DNA of 64,000 nt from Martinezella tropici (GCA_000799755.1 JUHI01000016.1:62001-126000); one strand, 5' to 3'. Counted from the first letter of the stretch, positions 1 through 9,990 are shown. Translations and numbers: made by a program. Notes: generated by a model not told the origin, from the sequence alone.

Positions 1-1060
1 CGTAGATGATATCCTTCGGCTGGACTTCGAAGTTGCGCATAGCGAGCAGAGTGCCGCCGTTTTTCATGTCAAACCGATAAACGATCGGAACGGGGCCGCC
101 CCTGCGCAGCAGCGGATTGCTGGGCGCAACGACCTGCCTGGCAATATCGAGCGGCTCGTAGCGGAAGAGAAAAACGCCCGAGACGTCGGCGCGGTTGTCC
201 TGCAATCCGCCGGCGCGGGCGACGGCGTTTGCCATGGTCAAGTGCTGCACGCTAAAGGGCACTTCGCCATTCTGGGCCGATGCGCCAAGAATCGTATAGG
301 TCATCGGATCACGGATGACAGTCACAACGTCCTCGGGCCGCAATCTTACGTTTTCGCGCGGATTTTGAACAATTGCGGTGAACGGCATATGCGCCGTGCG
401 GCGCCCGCGTGTCAGATAAACGACGCTGTCGTTGACCGCGGCGCGCAACCCACCGGCTGCCGCGATGGCATCGAGCACACGGTCGCCGGCTGGCGATAGT
501 GCCACGCGCGCGCCTCCGGCAACCTCGCCTGTCACGGTTACCGTATTCGATACGCTCTGCTGCACGGTCACTAGCGCTTGCGGCTGCACCGCCTTGCCCG
601 TAAGGCCGGAGACCACGGCTCGTTCGACGCCAGCAGGCGTCTTGCCGACCGCGCTGATACGTCCGGCATAGGGGATGCTGATCGTCCCGTCGCTGTTGAT
701 GGTTTGCGGGGGAATGGTGACCGCGCTCCCGGTCGCTTGTTGCTGTCCCGAAGCGCTTGACGCCGTGCCGAACAGGCTTCCCGGCGGCGCCTCCCACAAG
801 CTGACGGAGACGATGTCGCCGACGGCGATTCTCACGCCCGGATCGCGCGCGCCCTCACCGAACGCGGCCGCAAAGCTCGCCTCGGGGCGAGATGCGCTTC
901 TGACCATCGCCGTCGATGTCACGTCGACCAGTGCGAAGGGCGGCACGGTGGTTGCCGCCGCCTCCTGCAATATGCGGGAGGCCTTGGGACCGGCCTCCGG
1001 TAATGCACAGCCCGTAAGAACGCAGGCGAGAACGCACAATAGTCCGAACTTCAACGGCAT
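1..1060 (-). CDS. Wza/KpsD-like polysaccharide export lipoprotein (3' end cut by window)
   Basis: Outer-membrane export protein for a surface polysaccharide. The frame is open from an ATG at 1060 to the window edge, about 353 residues, with the C-terminus missing. The N-terminus is a lipoprotein signal: a positive start, a hydrophobic stretch, then lipobox LTGC with the acylated Cys at residue 18. A polysaccharide-export (Poly_export) region follows, with 'VRIAVGDIVSVSLWEA' near residue 80 and 'INSDGTISIPYAGRI' near 125. Two SLBB-like beta-grasp segments come next, the second ending 'MRNFEVQPKDIIY'. This architecture is that of Wza/KpsD-type channels. It lies beside kpsT, kpsE, kpsC and kpsM genes, so it is likely the outer-membrane exit for the same capsule. 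Signal, lipobox and repeats are seen; the partner assignment is inferred. Confidence 0.85.
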   Translation of the reverse strand, partial: MPLKFGLLCVLACVLTGCALPEAGPKASRILQEAAATTVPPFALVDVTSTAMVRSASRPEASFAAAFGEGARDPGVRIAVGDIVSVSLWEAPPGSLFGTASSASGQQQATGSAVTIPPQTINSDGTISIPYAGRISAVGKTPAGVERAVVSGLTGKAVQPQALVTVQQSVSNTVTVTGEVAGGARVALSPAGDRVLDAIAAAGGLRAAVNDSVVYLTRGRRTAHMPFTAIVQNPRENVRLRPEDVVTVIRDPMTYTILGASAQNGEVPFSVQHLTMANAVARAGGLQDNRADVSGVFLFRYEPLDIARQVVAPSNPLLRRGGPVPIVYRFDMKNGGTLLAMRNFEVQPKDIIY

Positions 1061-1117
1061 CGACGATCCTGAATGGCATGGAGACAGTTTTGAATAGGCA
1101 TCATAGTGCCAGGCAGG

Positions 1118-2131
1118 CTAGGCCGTTCCAGCATCGTCGCTGCGCTCCCGGGTAAAACGAAGGATCGATGAAGGACTGGAGCCGTAGGCGTGTTTGTAGA
1201 GAACGGAGAAGCGCCCAGGATTGGAGAATTGCAGGCTCATGGCGAGATCGGTGATGCTTTCGGCCTGGCCGCCCTTGATGGCGCCATGTGCAGCAGCCAG
1301 CCGATAGTTGCAGAGTATTGCCATTGGCGTATCGCCGCGATAGGTCCTGAACATGCGCTGCAGCGCACGCGGGCTGCAGCTCGCAGCGTTTGCGAGATCC
1401 TCAAGCATGATGGCGTTGTGCAGATTGTCACGCATGAATGCCTCTGCCCTCAGAAGCTGCCGCGGTGCATTTTCCAGCGTGCCGCGATTGAAGGCATCGG
1501 AGAGATTGTGAGGCAGCTTGGCAAACAATTTGACGAGTAAGAGCTCGCTATATGCCTTAGCGAGCATCATCCGTTCGGTTTGGCGGGCGGTCGTCAAATC
1601 CTTTTCGGCCTGACGCAGCGTTTGATAAAGCCCTTGCGCCCCGCCTTGGCGGAAGCTCACCGGCGCCAGCGCGAATTCCTGTACGTAAGGTTTGCCGGTC
1701 AGTTCTTCGAAATGCTGTCTGATCACGGCTTCCGGTATCTGGAAGAGCAACCACGAACTGCGCGGCTTGATCTCCAGCCGCTTGCCGGCGCGATCGCTGA
1801 TGCTGGCGACATTGTTGGCGGGAATGCGCAGGGATTTATGCATCCGCCGATGATTGATTTCAATCTCTCCGGCTAGAACGAAGACGATGCTGACGCGGGG
1901 CAGATCCTGTTTTGCAACCCCTTCCAGCCCGGCCGAATGCTCGGCGCTTATGATCGATGCCGATTGGAGCGGTTGCTTGCTGAACTTGAAGGAATAGTCG
2001 CCGGAGGTTTCCGAGGGGACCGTCCATTTCCAGTTTGGCTCGAGCACGTCGAGATTGCGAATGATTGCATCACGGGAGTAGACCTCGAAAGTACCAATGC
2101 ATTGCTCGACAACTCTTTCCAACATCGCCAT
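1118..2131 (-). CDS. AraC-family transcriptional regulator
   Basis: A 337-residue DNA-binding regulator. The last 100 residues form a two-helix-turn-helix AraC domain ('IMLEDLANAASCSPRALQRM' then 'SITDLAMSLQFSNPGRFSVL'), ending with the usual 'YGSSPSSILR'. The first 200 residues resemble the AraC-binding-like sensor domain seen in many rhizobial regulators of this length, but no ligand can be deduced. It starts with ATG at 2131, which is followed by a second in-frame ATG two codons on. It lies between the export lipoprotein gene and kpsT, on the same strand as both, but with 650 bp of non-coding DNA upstream, so it probably has its own promoter. A role in capsule control is a guess from position only. 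Confidence 0.85.
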   Translation of the reverse strand: MAMLERVVEQCIGTFEVYSRDAIIRNLDVLEPNWKWTVPSETSGDYSFKFSKQPLQSASIISAEHSAGLEGVAKQDLPRVSIVFVLAGEIEINHRRMHKSLRIPANNVASISDRAGKRLEIKPRSSWLLFQIPEAVIRQHFEELTGKPYVQEFALAPVSFRQGGAQGLYQTLRQAEKDLTTARQTERMMLAKAYSELLLVKLFAKLPHNLSDAFNRGTLENAPRQLLRAEAFMRDNLHNAIMLEDLANAASCSPRALQRMFRTYRGDTPMAILCNYRLAAAHGAIKGGQAESITDLAMSLQFSNPGRFSVLYKHAYGSSPSSILRFTRERSDDAGTA

Positions 2132-2780
2132 CCGCTAATCCTACTCAAAATCTCAGGTTGCATATTAGCTATCGCTAACACGTGATTTCTATCTAGGCTA
2201 CATTTTTTCTAGCGTTCGTTACGACGACTCCGTTGTCTTGCTCCCGCAACCACCCCAAGATGCAGGATCGGTGAGCTTAAGTTGCATTATTAATTTTTAA
2301 ATTAGCACGACGGATTTTAGCGCGACAGTACAGATAGTGACGATGTTATACAGAATCCTACCTCTTCAAGGCGCTGCCTCGAGTTGAATTCTTCAAGCGA
2401 CCATATCGGACAAAATACATCGTTATCGGGTACTATATCCAGTGCATCTACTGGCCCAGGTTGCGGAATTAGTTACCAAATTATATGGCAAGACCTCTAG
2501 AGTTCCCGCTACGATTACATATCAACAAAAAGAGCGGAGCAAGTGCAGGGCCGGAGAGATCTCTATTCCGGCGGCAATTAGGATAGCGCGATTGTTGCAG
2601 TTTATCTAATATATTATGTGGCTTAGCCGCAGGAATTCCCGATCGTCCCCAATGCGATCCGCCTCGTGCACGCCGCCCACGGTCCGCCGGAAAGGTGCAA
2701 CCCTAGCGTCCGATATTGTGTCAATTTTGTAAAACAGCCAGGTGTATTGCCATCGAAGCATGCAGCGCTACGCTACATGT
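2132..2780. other. Intergenic region upstream of the AraC gene
   Basis: No gene is supported in these 649 bp. The stretch from about 2150 to 2620 is visibly more AT-rich than its surroundings and broken by stops in all frames. A short inverted repeat TTAGC-TATC-GCTAA lies just upstream of the AraC gene (about 2165-2178) and could be a regulator site. The right part is the 3' flank of kpsT; I see no strong terminator there. Confidence 0.5.
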
Positions 2781-3515
2781 CTACAATGTAGAGTAGATTC
2801 GAAACGCGGCTTCAATGTCGTCAAAGACCCGACCACGGCCGTTTTTCAACACCAACGCCGATTTGCACAGATCACCGATCACATTGAGATTATGTCCCAC
2901 AATGATCATCGACCGATCCTTGCGCTTGACGAAAAGCTCTTCGAAACAGCGCGACTGGAAGCGTTTGTCGCCGACGGCCAATACCTCATCGATGAGGTAG
3001 CAATCGAAATCGATGGCAAGCGACATGCCGAAAGCAAGCCGCGCCCGCATGCCGGAGGAGTAGGTCCGGAGCGGCATGCGCAGATAGCGGCCGAGCTCGC
3101 TGAAATCCTCCACCACATCGCGAATCTCGTTGAATGGCTTGTTGTAGATTCGCGACAGGAAGCGCATGCAATCGAAACCCGTCATCGAGCCGCCGAACCC
3201 GCCGCTGAGGGCGATCGGCCAGGACATCGACATATTACGCACGACCCTGCCCGAAGTCGGCTCCTCTATCCCGGCGATCATGCGGACGAGTGTCGACTTG
3301 CCGGCTCCGTTGTGCCCGAGGACGGCGATCTTTTCGCCGCGGCCGATCTTGAATGTCACCCCGTCGACCACGCGGCGCATCCGTCCATTCACCTCATATT
3401 CCTTGACGAGATCAACCACACCGACAATGCCGTCTTCATGCCAGGTAAGCTCGTCTTTCGGCGCTAGCACGCCCGGAGAAGTGATTCGCGTGAGGCTGGA
3501 GGGAACATCGGTCAT
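2781..3515 (-). CDS. kpsT: KpsT-like capsule export ABC transporter ATPase
   Basis: Cytoplasmic ATPase that powers export of the finished capsular polysaccharide through a KpsM permease. It has 244 residues, with Walker A GHNGAGKS at 67-74, a KpsT-type signature TYSSGMRARLAFG near 151-163 and Walker B CYLIDE at 172-177 followed by VLAVGD. It is about 25 residues longer at the N-terminus than E. coli KpsT. The ATG overlaps the stop of the upstream kpsE-like gene by four bases (ATGA), so the two are co-transcribed and probably translationally coupled. The matching permease is not adjacent but at 11204-12013, which is unusual for this pair. Confidence 0.93.
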   Translation of the reverse strand: MTDVPSSLTRITSPGVLAPKDELTWHEDGIVGVVDLVKEYEVNGRMRRVVDGVTFKIGRGEKIAVLGHNGAGKSTLVRMIAGIEEPTSGRVVRNMSMSWPIALSGGFGGSMTGFDCMRFLSRIYNKPFNEIRDVVEDFSELGRYLRMPLRTYSSGMRARLAFGMSLAIDFDCYLIDEVLAVGDKRFQSRCFEELFVKRKDRSMIIVGHNLNVIGDLCKSALVLKNGRGRVFDDIEAAFRIYSTL

Positions 3516-4717
3516 TGCTGGGTTGCATGCTCGTAAACCTGGATCACGAAGAAGCGCACGATCCAGAATGTGGCAAAACAGACGGCAAGCAACATCAGAA
3601 ACGAACCAAGACGTTTCGGATAGAGTGCATGGTCGGGCAGATTCGGATTAGCGATCCGCTCCAGATACAGTTGTTGTCGCTGCGCATCGATCCTGGCATT
3701 TTCCAGAGAGACGGTTGCCGATGTCAACATCTTCGCCGCCATTTCCCGCTCCAGCAGCAGCTGCTCATACTGCGCGATGCGCGGCGCCATCGAGCCGTCG
3801 CTGCCGACGATGCGCGCCCGTTCGTCGCTGATCTGACGCTCCATCGCCGCCACGCGCGCTCGAAGCGCCTCGCCCTGCGGGCTTTGCGGCGCCTGTTCTT
3901 CAAGTGCCAAAAGACGTGCCTTGCTGTCGGCCAGATCATCCGAAAGCCGAGCAATCATGTCCAGAGCGGCCGACGATTGCTTGTTCGGATCGACAAGCGC
4001 CTCCCGATTGCGAAAATCCGTCAGGCTCTTCTGCATGTTGGACAGCCTGACCTGGCTGTCGTTCACCTCGATTTGAGCGTAGTGAATCGCGTCCTCGCGG
4101 GCGCGATCGTTAAGACGGTTGATGAGCTCTTCGGCGTGCTGAACGAGCGCATTGGCCAGGTGATAGGCATCCTCGGCGCGAAATGCGCGAACGTCGAGCG
4201 TCGTCACACCGCTGCCGCTATCGGTGCGCACCGTAATGAATCGAAGATAATGCTGATAAAGCTCCTCATTATTGCTTTCGGCCCAAGGCAGCGGATATCG
4301 GCTGAGGAAATCTCCTTCCGGTCGGGACAGGATCTCCTTCAGCCGATTCTGCTCTACCAAGGCATCCACGGCTGCGCGCGACTTGATGAACTCAGTGACG
4401 ATGAAGCTGTCGTCCTGCGCGCGAACGAACCCGGTGCTCTGGAGGAAGCCACTGAGCAGCCCTGCAGCATTCCTGTTGGGGCTGCGCACCACGAACTGCG
4501 TTTCCGACACATATTGATCCGAGCATATGAAACCGTAGTAGATCGCCCCAAGCAGGCCGGGCACGACAACGATCAGCAACAGGAGTGCCTGCGCGCGAAG
4601 CCACCGTGCAACGAAACGGGGCCAGAATACAGGTTGGCCTATGACAACGCCCGATGAACGCGCATCCACCAGCGTAACGAAATCGACAAATTCCTTGTTA
4701 TTCTCGATGCGACTCAT
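3512..4717 (-). CDS. kpsE: KpsE/BexC/CtrB-type capsule export inner-membrane protein (copy 1)
   Basis: A polysaccharide co-polymerase/adaptor-type protein that links the KpsMT transporter to the outer-membrane channel. Its 401 residues carry one transmembrane helix near 37-58, a long periplasmic alpha-helical region rich in coiled coil (about 190-330, including 'LINRLNDRARED' and 'LTDFRNREALVDPN'), and a second membrane helix near 370-392 at the C-terminus. This two-helix hairpin layout and length fit KpsE/BexC/CtrB. It sits directly upstream of kpsT with a four-base overlap. A clear paralogue sits at 12178-13389 and shares the segments 'DRARxDA', 'DFRNxE' and 'DARRQQLYLE' or close variants. 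Confidence 0.9.
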   Translation of the reverse strand: MSRIENNKEFVDFVTLVDARSSGVVIGQPVFWPRFVARWLRAQALLLLIVVVPGLLGAIYYGFICSDQYVSETQFVVRSPNRNAAGLLSGFLQSTGFVRAQDDSFIVTEFIKSRAAVDALVEQNRLKEILSRPEGDFLSRYPLPWAESNNEELYQHYLRFITVRTDSGSGVTTLDVRAFRAEDAYHLANALVQHAEELINRLNDRAREDAIHYAQIEVNDSQVRLSNMQKSLTDFRNREALVDPNKQSSAALDMIARLSDDLADSKARLLALEEQAPQSPQGEALRARVAAMERQISDERARIVGSDGSMAPRIAQYEQLLLEREMAAKMLTSATVSLENARIDAQRQQLYLERIANPNLPDHALYPKRLGSFLMLLAVCFATFWIVRFFVIQVYEHATQQ

Positions 4718-5370
4718 CTGCGACCATCAAATCTCTATTGGAATAGCCTAAACCATTCCGCAGCCGCCTTTCCCAGGCCCGACCAGCCTTCTGCAACCTG
4801 CCGGTTTCCATCGTGTCCGACCGACGTCCGGGTGACATGCACGGCGATTTCGAAGACAATTTACTTCAAAAGAGATTCCCATATATCCTTGGAAAGTCAA
4901 ATATAATTCCGCAAATTTGAAATTTTTACATTTGGAAACAAGAATAATTTGCCTTCTGTCGCAATTAATACTTTGGCGACGCGATCCGTATGGCGAGGCG
5001 AAATTGTGGCAGCAATAACTTTCCTTCCATTAGCTATTTCTCACTTATTGCTGATCCAAGGAATTCGGAATGGGAAATCTCGGAGGCACCTCGAAGCATG
5101 TCGGCAACAAGCTTGCGTCGGATCATTGCGGCGCCTCGCCGTTTGGCAGGTTCCGCAGGCGCTTGTTGAAAGAAGTTGTGCGAGGACTTCTTGGCCCTAG
5201 CTCCGCCTGGCACAGCAAAGGCGTATTGGCGCTATTCTCAGAGATCATCCCGCCGCAACCGCTCCCCATGTCCCCCAAGGCGGTGCCGGTCGTGATCGAA
5301 CATTGCAGATCGCCTCGCTCAAGCATCGGTCATCGCTCCTAGAGGGCATTTTTGGGGGACTTACATAAAC
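4718..5370. other. Divergent promoter region between kpsE copy 1 and kpsC
   Basis: These 653 bp separate the leftward kpsE-kpsT pair from the rightward kpsC operon and must hold promoters for both. Positions 4850-4980 are strongly AT-rich and are the best place for promoter elements. The distal part (5080-5340) is GC-rich and carries only overlapping short frames with no codon signature I trust. I found no JUMPstart/ops element of the enterobacterial kind. Confidence 0.5.
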
Positions 5371-7485
5371 ATGGATTCGAAGTTCTTTCCCCAGAAGACG
5401 CAATTCTCGGCCGCAAGAGCAAGCGACCGGCCGTCCTGGTTGCCCCCAACCAACGCACGGCTGCTCGCCTTCCTACCGACACGTCAGCGGTTCCCCCTGA
5501 TGGGTCTCGCTTTCTCCGCATCGCTGAAGCCCATCGAACTGACGATGGGCGCTGCCGATGGTGTCGTCGGCTGGGGGGATGGGCCGCTCAATCGCCTCGC
5601 ACGCCTCTATGCGCGACTGCTGCGCCTGCCCTTCTGGGCAGTCGAAGGCGGTTTTCTCCAATCCGCGGGTCTGGGCGCAGCGTCGCCGGTCTCCATCGTT
5701 GCCGACGACCTCGGCATTCATTTTTCCGCCCGTCAGCCGTCGCGATTGGAGGCATTGCTTCAAAATACGCAATCAGATGCGGACATTCAGCGGGCACGCG
5801 ACCTGCGGCAATGGATCGTCCGCGAGCGGCTCTCCCAGGATGATCATCTGCGGGAGGGGACGGTTTCGCTTCGCCGAAGCCGTCGCCGACGCATCCTGCT
5901 TGTCGACGAAGTCGTGGGGGATCGCGCTGTTGACAGCGCAGGCGCCGATGCCGGGACCTTCGCGAGGATGTGGAGCACCGCTCTGGCCGAACGAAATACC
6001 GACCTCATCGTCAAGTGCCATCCCGAGGTCGTCGCGAGCCGGGCAAGAGGTTTTCTTCAACCGCTCGCTCGAACGGCCGGCGTACAATTTGTCGACCGCC
6101 CCATCTCGGCGCAATCCCTGCTGGATCAGGTGGACGAGGTCTGGACCGTGTCGAGCCCGCTCGGGCTGGAGGCGCTTCTGCGCGAAATACCCGTTGTCAC
6201 CTTCGCCATGCCCGCCTATGCCGGCTGGGGACTGACGGCGGATCGTGCCGAAGGCGCGGTGGCGACAGCCGCTCGTTCTCGTCGCGGACGTCATGTCAGC
6301 ATAGACGAATTTGCCGACGCAGCGCTCCTTCAATATTCCCGCTACGTCGATCCAGTCTCGCGCAGCCCGATCACTGCGGAACAGGCCGTCGAGCGGCTCC
6401 TTGCATGGCGTAGCCGCGCCCGCTCGCTTTCCGGCCGTTACCTTTGCGTCAATTTCTCGCTCCACAAACGGGCGGTCATGCGCCGCTATCTGACTAGCCC
6501 TCGATCGCAGATTCGGTTTGTGACCAATCCGACCGCCGCCGAAATCCAGAATGCCGACACGATCGTCCTTTGGGGAAATGCGAGCCCGCCGGAGGACCAC
6601 ATCATGCGAAAGCAAGGCAAGCGATTGCCAATCATCCGGGTCGAAGACGGTTTCATCCGCTCTTCCGGCCTCGGCAGCTCGCTTGTGCCTCCATCCTCGC
6701 TTTGCTTCGATGATCAGGGTATCTATTTCGACGCCTCCGCGCCAAGCCAGCTTGAGACGATCCTGAATAAGACGGTCTTCGACGAAGCGCTGCTGGCGCG
6801 GGCGCAGCGCTTGCGGCAGGCCATCGTCTCCATGGGCATTACCAAATACAATCTGCCGCCGCAGCCGGCACCGGATTATCGCGACCTGGCCAAGGGCCGC
6901 ACCATCGTTCTGGTGGCCGGACAAGTTCCGAACGACGCCTCTCTGCGCTTCGGCAAGGCACGTCACCCATCCGATGTCGAGCTGCTGAAGGCCATCAGGC
7001 GCGCGAGGCCGAAGGCGTTCATCATCTATAAACAGCATCCGGATCTTCTGGCAAAGGCGGTCGGTCGCCATCCGCCGCCATCCCCTCCTCCGCAAGCTGC
7101 CGATCTCGTTATCGGCAATGTCGATCTGGACAATCTCCTCGGTGTCGTCGACGAAGTTCATGTCGCAACGTCGCAGATCGGGTTCGAGGCGCTGCTGCGG
7201 GAAAAGGAGGTTTGGTGTCATGGCCTGCCCTTCTACGCCGGCTGGGGCCTCACGCACGATACGGTCGTCTCCTTGAGGCGCAAGCGCATGTTAACACTCG
7301 ACGCGCTCGTTGCAGGCACCCTCATCCTCTATCCGCGATACTGGTCGAACATCACCGATCTTCCCTGCGAGGCGGAAGACATCGTCGCCGAACTTTACCG
7401 CGCCCGCCAGGGTATGGCCCCCAATCCATCGCGCCGCCGCTGGCTGGCGCAGGCCATTCACATGATCGAGGCGCGAAAATCATGA
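5371..7485 (+). CDS. kpsC: KpsC-type dual-module capsule beta-Kdo transferase
   Basis: Cytoplasmic enzyme that, in characterised group 2 capsule systems, builds the poly-beta-Kdo linker on phosphatidylglycerol on which the capsule chain is assembled. It has 704 residues (E. coli KpsC is about 675). The sequence is an obvious internal duplication: 'GLEALLREIPVVTFAMP-YAGWGLT' in the first half is matched by 'GFEALLREKEVWCHGLP-YAGWGLT' in the second, and 'LQSAGLG' by 'IRSSGLG'. These correspond to the two transferase modules (N-terminal and C-terminal) of KpsC. It starts with ATG at 5371, about 10 bp after GGGGGAC. Its stop overlaps the next ATG (ATGA at 7482). No kpsS, the usual partner that adds the first Kdo, is in this window. 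Confidence 0.93.
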   Translation: MDSKFFPQKTQFSAARASDRPSWLPPTNARLLAFLPTRQRFPLMGLAFSASLKPIELTMGAADGVVGWGDGPLNRLARLYARLLRLPFWAVEGGFLQSAGLGAASPVSIVADDLGIHFSARQPSRLEALLQNTQSDADIQRARDLRQWIVRERLSQDDHLREGTVSLRRSRRRRILLVDEVVGDRAVDSAGADAGTFARMWSTALAERNTDLIVKCHPEVVASRARGFLQPLARTAGVQFVDRPISAQSLLDQVDEVWTVSSPLGLEALLREIPVVTFAMPAYAGWGLTADRAEGAVATAARSRRGRHVSIDEFADAALLQYSRYVDPVSRSPITAEQAVERLLAWRSRARSLSGRYLCVNFSLHKRAVMRRYLTSPRSQIRFVTNPTAAEIQNADTIVLWGNASPPEDHIMRKQGKRLPIIRVEDGFIRSSGLGSSLVPPSSLCFDDQGIYFDASAPSQLETILNKTVFDEALLARAQRLRQAIVSMGITKYNLPPQPAPDYRDLAKGRTIVLVAGQVPNDASLRFGKARHPSDVELLKAIRRARPKAFIIYKQHPDLLAKAVGRHPPPSPPPQAADLVIGNVDLDNLLGVVDEVHVATSQIGFEALLREKEVWCHGLPFYAGWGLTHDTVVSLRRKRMLTLDALVAGTLILYPRYWSNITDLPCEAEDIVAELYRARQGMAPNPSRRRWLAQAIHMIEARKS

Positions 7486-8849
7486 CGAAGCCCGTCGTTA
7501 TGGATATTTCGCGGTTGATGGAGCGGGCGCATAGCCCGACTCCAACGGGCATAGATCGCTACGAACTTCATTATGCAAACTGGCTGAACGAGCGCCGCAA
7601 GCGGACGAGGCCAACTAATCTCGATGGCTTTCCCGAACCATCCTGGTTCGTCGAAACCGGACACAACAGCGCCATTACCGTTCCATCCGAACGGGCTGAC
7701 AGGCTGGTCTCCATCCTCAACAGTCGCTGGGCGGCGAAGGAAATATCGCCCTCACAGGCCGCGCTTCTCGATCGCATCTTTGCCGCCATCGATGGCAAGA
7801 TCCGGTGGCAGGCTGCAGCGGAAGTAAAGGCGGGTGAGGCACATACACAGACGCTGCGCAAGATCGCCCATGCCGTCGTCAACCACTTTGCCCATGGGTT
7901 GATGCTGCCGGACAAAGCCTCCTTCGTCCACGTATCACACAGCCGGCTGGAGCGGACCTCCGCCTTTTCCTGGCTCGGCGAGACCGACCGGAACGGCGTC
8001 TTCTATGTCCACGACCTCATTCCGCTGTCGCATCCGGAATTCGTCAGACCAGAAGAGCCGGAACGGCACCGCCGCCGTATGGAGACGGTGCTGAAACACG
8101 CATCGCTGGTACTCTGCAACTCTCAGGTAACGGCGCGCGCTCTGCGCACTTTCGCCCAGGAGAGCGATAAGACGCTTCCCTCGATCGCCGTGTTGCCGCC
8201 CGGCGTCGAGCAGTGCTTCCTGTCACCACCGACGGACATGGCGCGCCCGCGAATGCCGTATTTCGTGACGCTCGGAACGATTGAGCCGCGCAAGAACCAC
8301 ATTCTGTTGCTGCACCTGTGGCAATACCTCGCCGAACGCGACGGACCGATGGCTCCGCGGTTGGTGATCGTCGGCAAGAGAGGGTGGGAAAACAGCCACA
8401 TTCTGGCAATGCTGGAACGATGCCCGGCGCTGCCGGGGCTGGTTATCGAGGTACCTGGCCTGGAGGATGCCGCACTGGCGCAGCTGGTCGGCGGCGCGGC
8501 CGCGCTTCTCGCCCCCTCTTTCACGGAGGGCTACGGCATGCCTGTCGCCGAGGCGATCGCACTCGGCACACCGGTCGTTGCCTCCAGCATCAGCGCCCAT
8601 CGGGAGGCCGCGGCCGGCCAGCCGGCCATCTTCCTCGATCCGCTTGATGGGCTGAGCTGGAGAACTGCGCTCGATATGATCGCCACCTCGCCACAACGCC
8701 GAACCAGGCCGAGCGCCGTAAGCGGATGGGACACGCATTTCGACGATTTGGAGACGCTGATCGACACTGATCCCTCCGCTCGGCGCCACGCGGCCCAAAG
8801 GGCCTTGCGGCGGCTCGACAGAGCATCACCGTCGGCGGCGTTGCAGTGA
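7482..8849 (+). CDS. Glycosyltransferase family 4 (GT-B) protein
   Basis: A 455-residue sugar transferase of the GT-B fold, probably acting on the capsule repeat. The C-terminal nucleotide-sugar domain has 'VTLGTIEPRKNH' near 260 and the family EX7E region 'SFTEGYGMPVAEAIALGTPVVAS' (split here as two motifs: EGYGMPVAE and ALGTPVVAS) near 346-366. I choose ATG at 7482, which overlaps the kpsC stop (ATGA); a longer in-frame opening reaches 7212 but lies inside kpsC. The N-terminal half begins 'MDISRLMERAHSPTPTGIDR', a segment typical of capsule GTs that sit next to kpsC. Donor and acceptor cannot be read from sequence. Confidence 0.88.
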   Translation: MTKPVVMDISRLMERAHSPTPTGIDRYELHYANWLNERRKRTRPTNLDGFPEPSWFVETGHNSAITVPSERADRLVSILNSRWAAKEISPSQAALLDRIFAAIDGKIRWQAAAEVKAGEAHTQTLRKIAHAVVNHFAHGLMLPDKASFVHVSHSRLERTSAFSWLGETDRNGVFYVHDLIPLSHPEFVRPEEPERHRRRMETVLKHASLVLCNSQVTARALRTFAQESDKTLPSIAVLPPGVEQCFLSPPTDMARPRMPYFVTLGTIEPRKNHILLLHLWQYLAERDGPMAPRLVIVGKRGWENSHILAMLERCPALPGLVIEVPGLEDAALAQLVGGAAALLAPSFTEGYGMPVAEAIALGTPVVASSISAHREAAAGQPAIFLDPLDGLSWRTALDMIATSPQRRTRPSAVSGWDTHFDDLETLIDTDPSARRHAAQRALRRLDRASPSAALQ

Positions 8850-8937
8850 TCATCGCTTGGCGGGGGGAGGCAACAATGCAGGCGCAAGACAGCAACAAGG
8901 CAGATCAGGATCATCAGGAAAACGAGGGAGCAGCGAA

Positions 8938-9990
8938 GTGACAAGTTTCTACGACATAGAGAACTGCTATAAATTCATCCTCGGCCGGACGATGAATGAG
9001 GATGAGCGCAATGTCATCGGGCAGAATCTGCTGCAACTGACGGACATTTCGCTAGACGAACATCGTCGACGTTTTCTCAGTTCCTACGAATTCCATCAGC
9101 GCCACAGCGAATTGCTGTTCGATAATTTCGTGCCGAAGTCGCTTGTTGTTCTATTCGAGACAAAGTACAATTTTAAATTGTATCTCGATCTGCGCCAGTA
9201 TCACATATCCTTTGGCATCATGAGCGGGGAGTACGAGAAGTTCGACGTCGACCTCGTCAAGGCCATCCTGCCCGAAACCGGACAGTTCATCGATGTCGGT
9301 GGCAATGTCGGATACTACTCGCTCTCCATCGCGGCCAATCCGCCATTCAAGGGAACGGTCCTTGCCTTCGAGCCTCTGCCGAAGCTTTGGGATCTGTTCA
9401 ACCGGTCGATTTTGGAAAACGGCTTTGAAGGCCGCGTGAGCGTCCGGCAGCTCGCCCTCGCCGACGCTCCGGGGGAACTCCAGCTGAACAATGCCGAAGA
9501 CACAGTCAATGCAGGCGCGACACGGCTGATAACGAATTCGTCCGGCACCAGGGTCGGCCGCATGACCAAAGTCGAGACACTCGATCGCGTCGTCGGCAAC
9601 CTGCGGCCCGATGTCATGAAGGTCGATATCGAGGGTGCCGAGGGCCTGTTCCTGAAGGGCGCACAAAGAACCCTTTCGGCACACAAGCCCTCGCTGTTGA
9701 TGGAGATCAACCGCGACATGCTCTCCGTTCTGTCGAAAACGACGCCGGGCGCGATCCATCACCAGCTCTCGGAACTTGGCTACCGCATCTGGAACAGCGC
9801 CCAAGATAGGTTGACGCGGATGACAACGCCGGAGGAACTCGACTTGAATTTTCAGGTCGGCACCGTTGCGAACATTCTGGCGGTTCACGATGAGCGTGCG
9901 GAGAGCACCAACGAAAGCCTCCAGCAGCTTGGACTGACACTGGGGATGGCGAAGCCCAAAAAGCAGCGACAGCGGGAGGTGGCACTCTAG
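8938..9990 (+). CDS. FkbM-family methyltransferase with N-terminal DUF4214-like segment
   Basis: SAM-dependent methyltransferase, probably O-methylating a sugar of the capsule. I start at GTG 8938 because GAGGGAG lies seven bases upstream; a TTG at 8857 is in frame and gives 27 extra low-complexity residues (AGGGNNAGARQQQ...) that look non-coding. This gives 350 residues. The SAM site is 'FIDVGGNVGYYS' near 117-128 and the FkbM signature 'VMKVDIEGAEGLFLKGA' lies near 226-242. Before the catalytic domain the first 60 residues ('CYKFILGRTMNEDE...FLSSYEF') resemble a DUF4214 repeat, also seen in two other proteins of this locus. Confidence 0.88.
   Translation: MTSFYDIENCYKFILGRTMNEDERNVIGQNLLQLTDISLDEHRRRFLSSYEFHQRHSELLFDNFVPKSLVVLFETKYNFKLYLDLRQYHISFGIMSGEYEKFDVDLVKAILPETGQFIDVGGNVGYYSLSIAANPPFKGTVLAFEPLPKLWDLFNRSILENGFEGRVSVRQLALADAPGELQLNNAEDTVNAGATRLITNSSGTRVGRMTKVETLDRVVGNLRPDVMKVDIEGAEGLFLKGAQRTLSAHKPSLLMEINRDMLSVLSKTTPGAIHHQLSELGYRIWNSAQDRLTRMTTPEELDLNFQVGTVANILAVHDERAESTNESLQQLGLTLGMAKPKKQRQREVAL

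Noticed and set aside
2742..3467. 241-residue open frame on the plus strand
   Set aside because: Antisense to kpsT with intact Walker motifs.
5773..7257. 494-residue open frame on the minus strand
   Set aside because: Antisense to kpsC, whose duplicated motifs are unmistakable. The minus-strand product has no recognisable domain.
5371..7485. Calling the second half of KpsC a separate KpsS-type gene
   Set aside because: The frame is continuous with no internal start context, and two modules in one chain are normal for KpsC.
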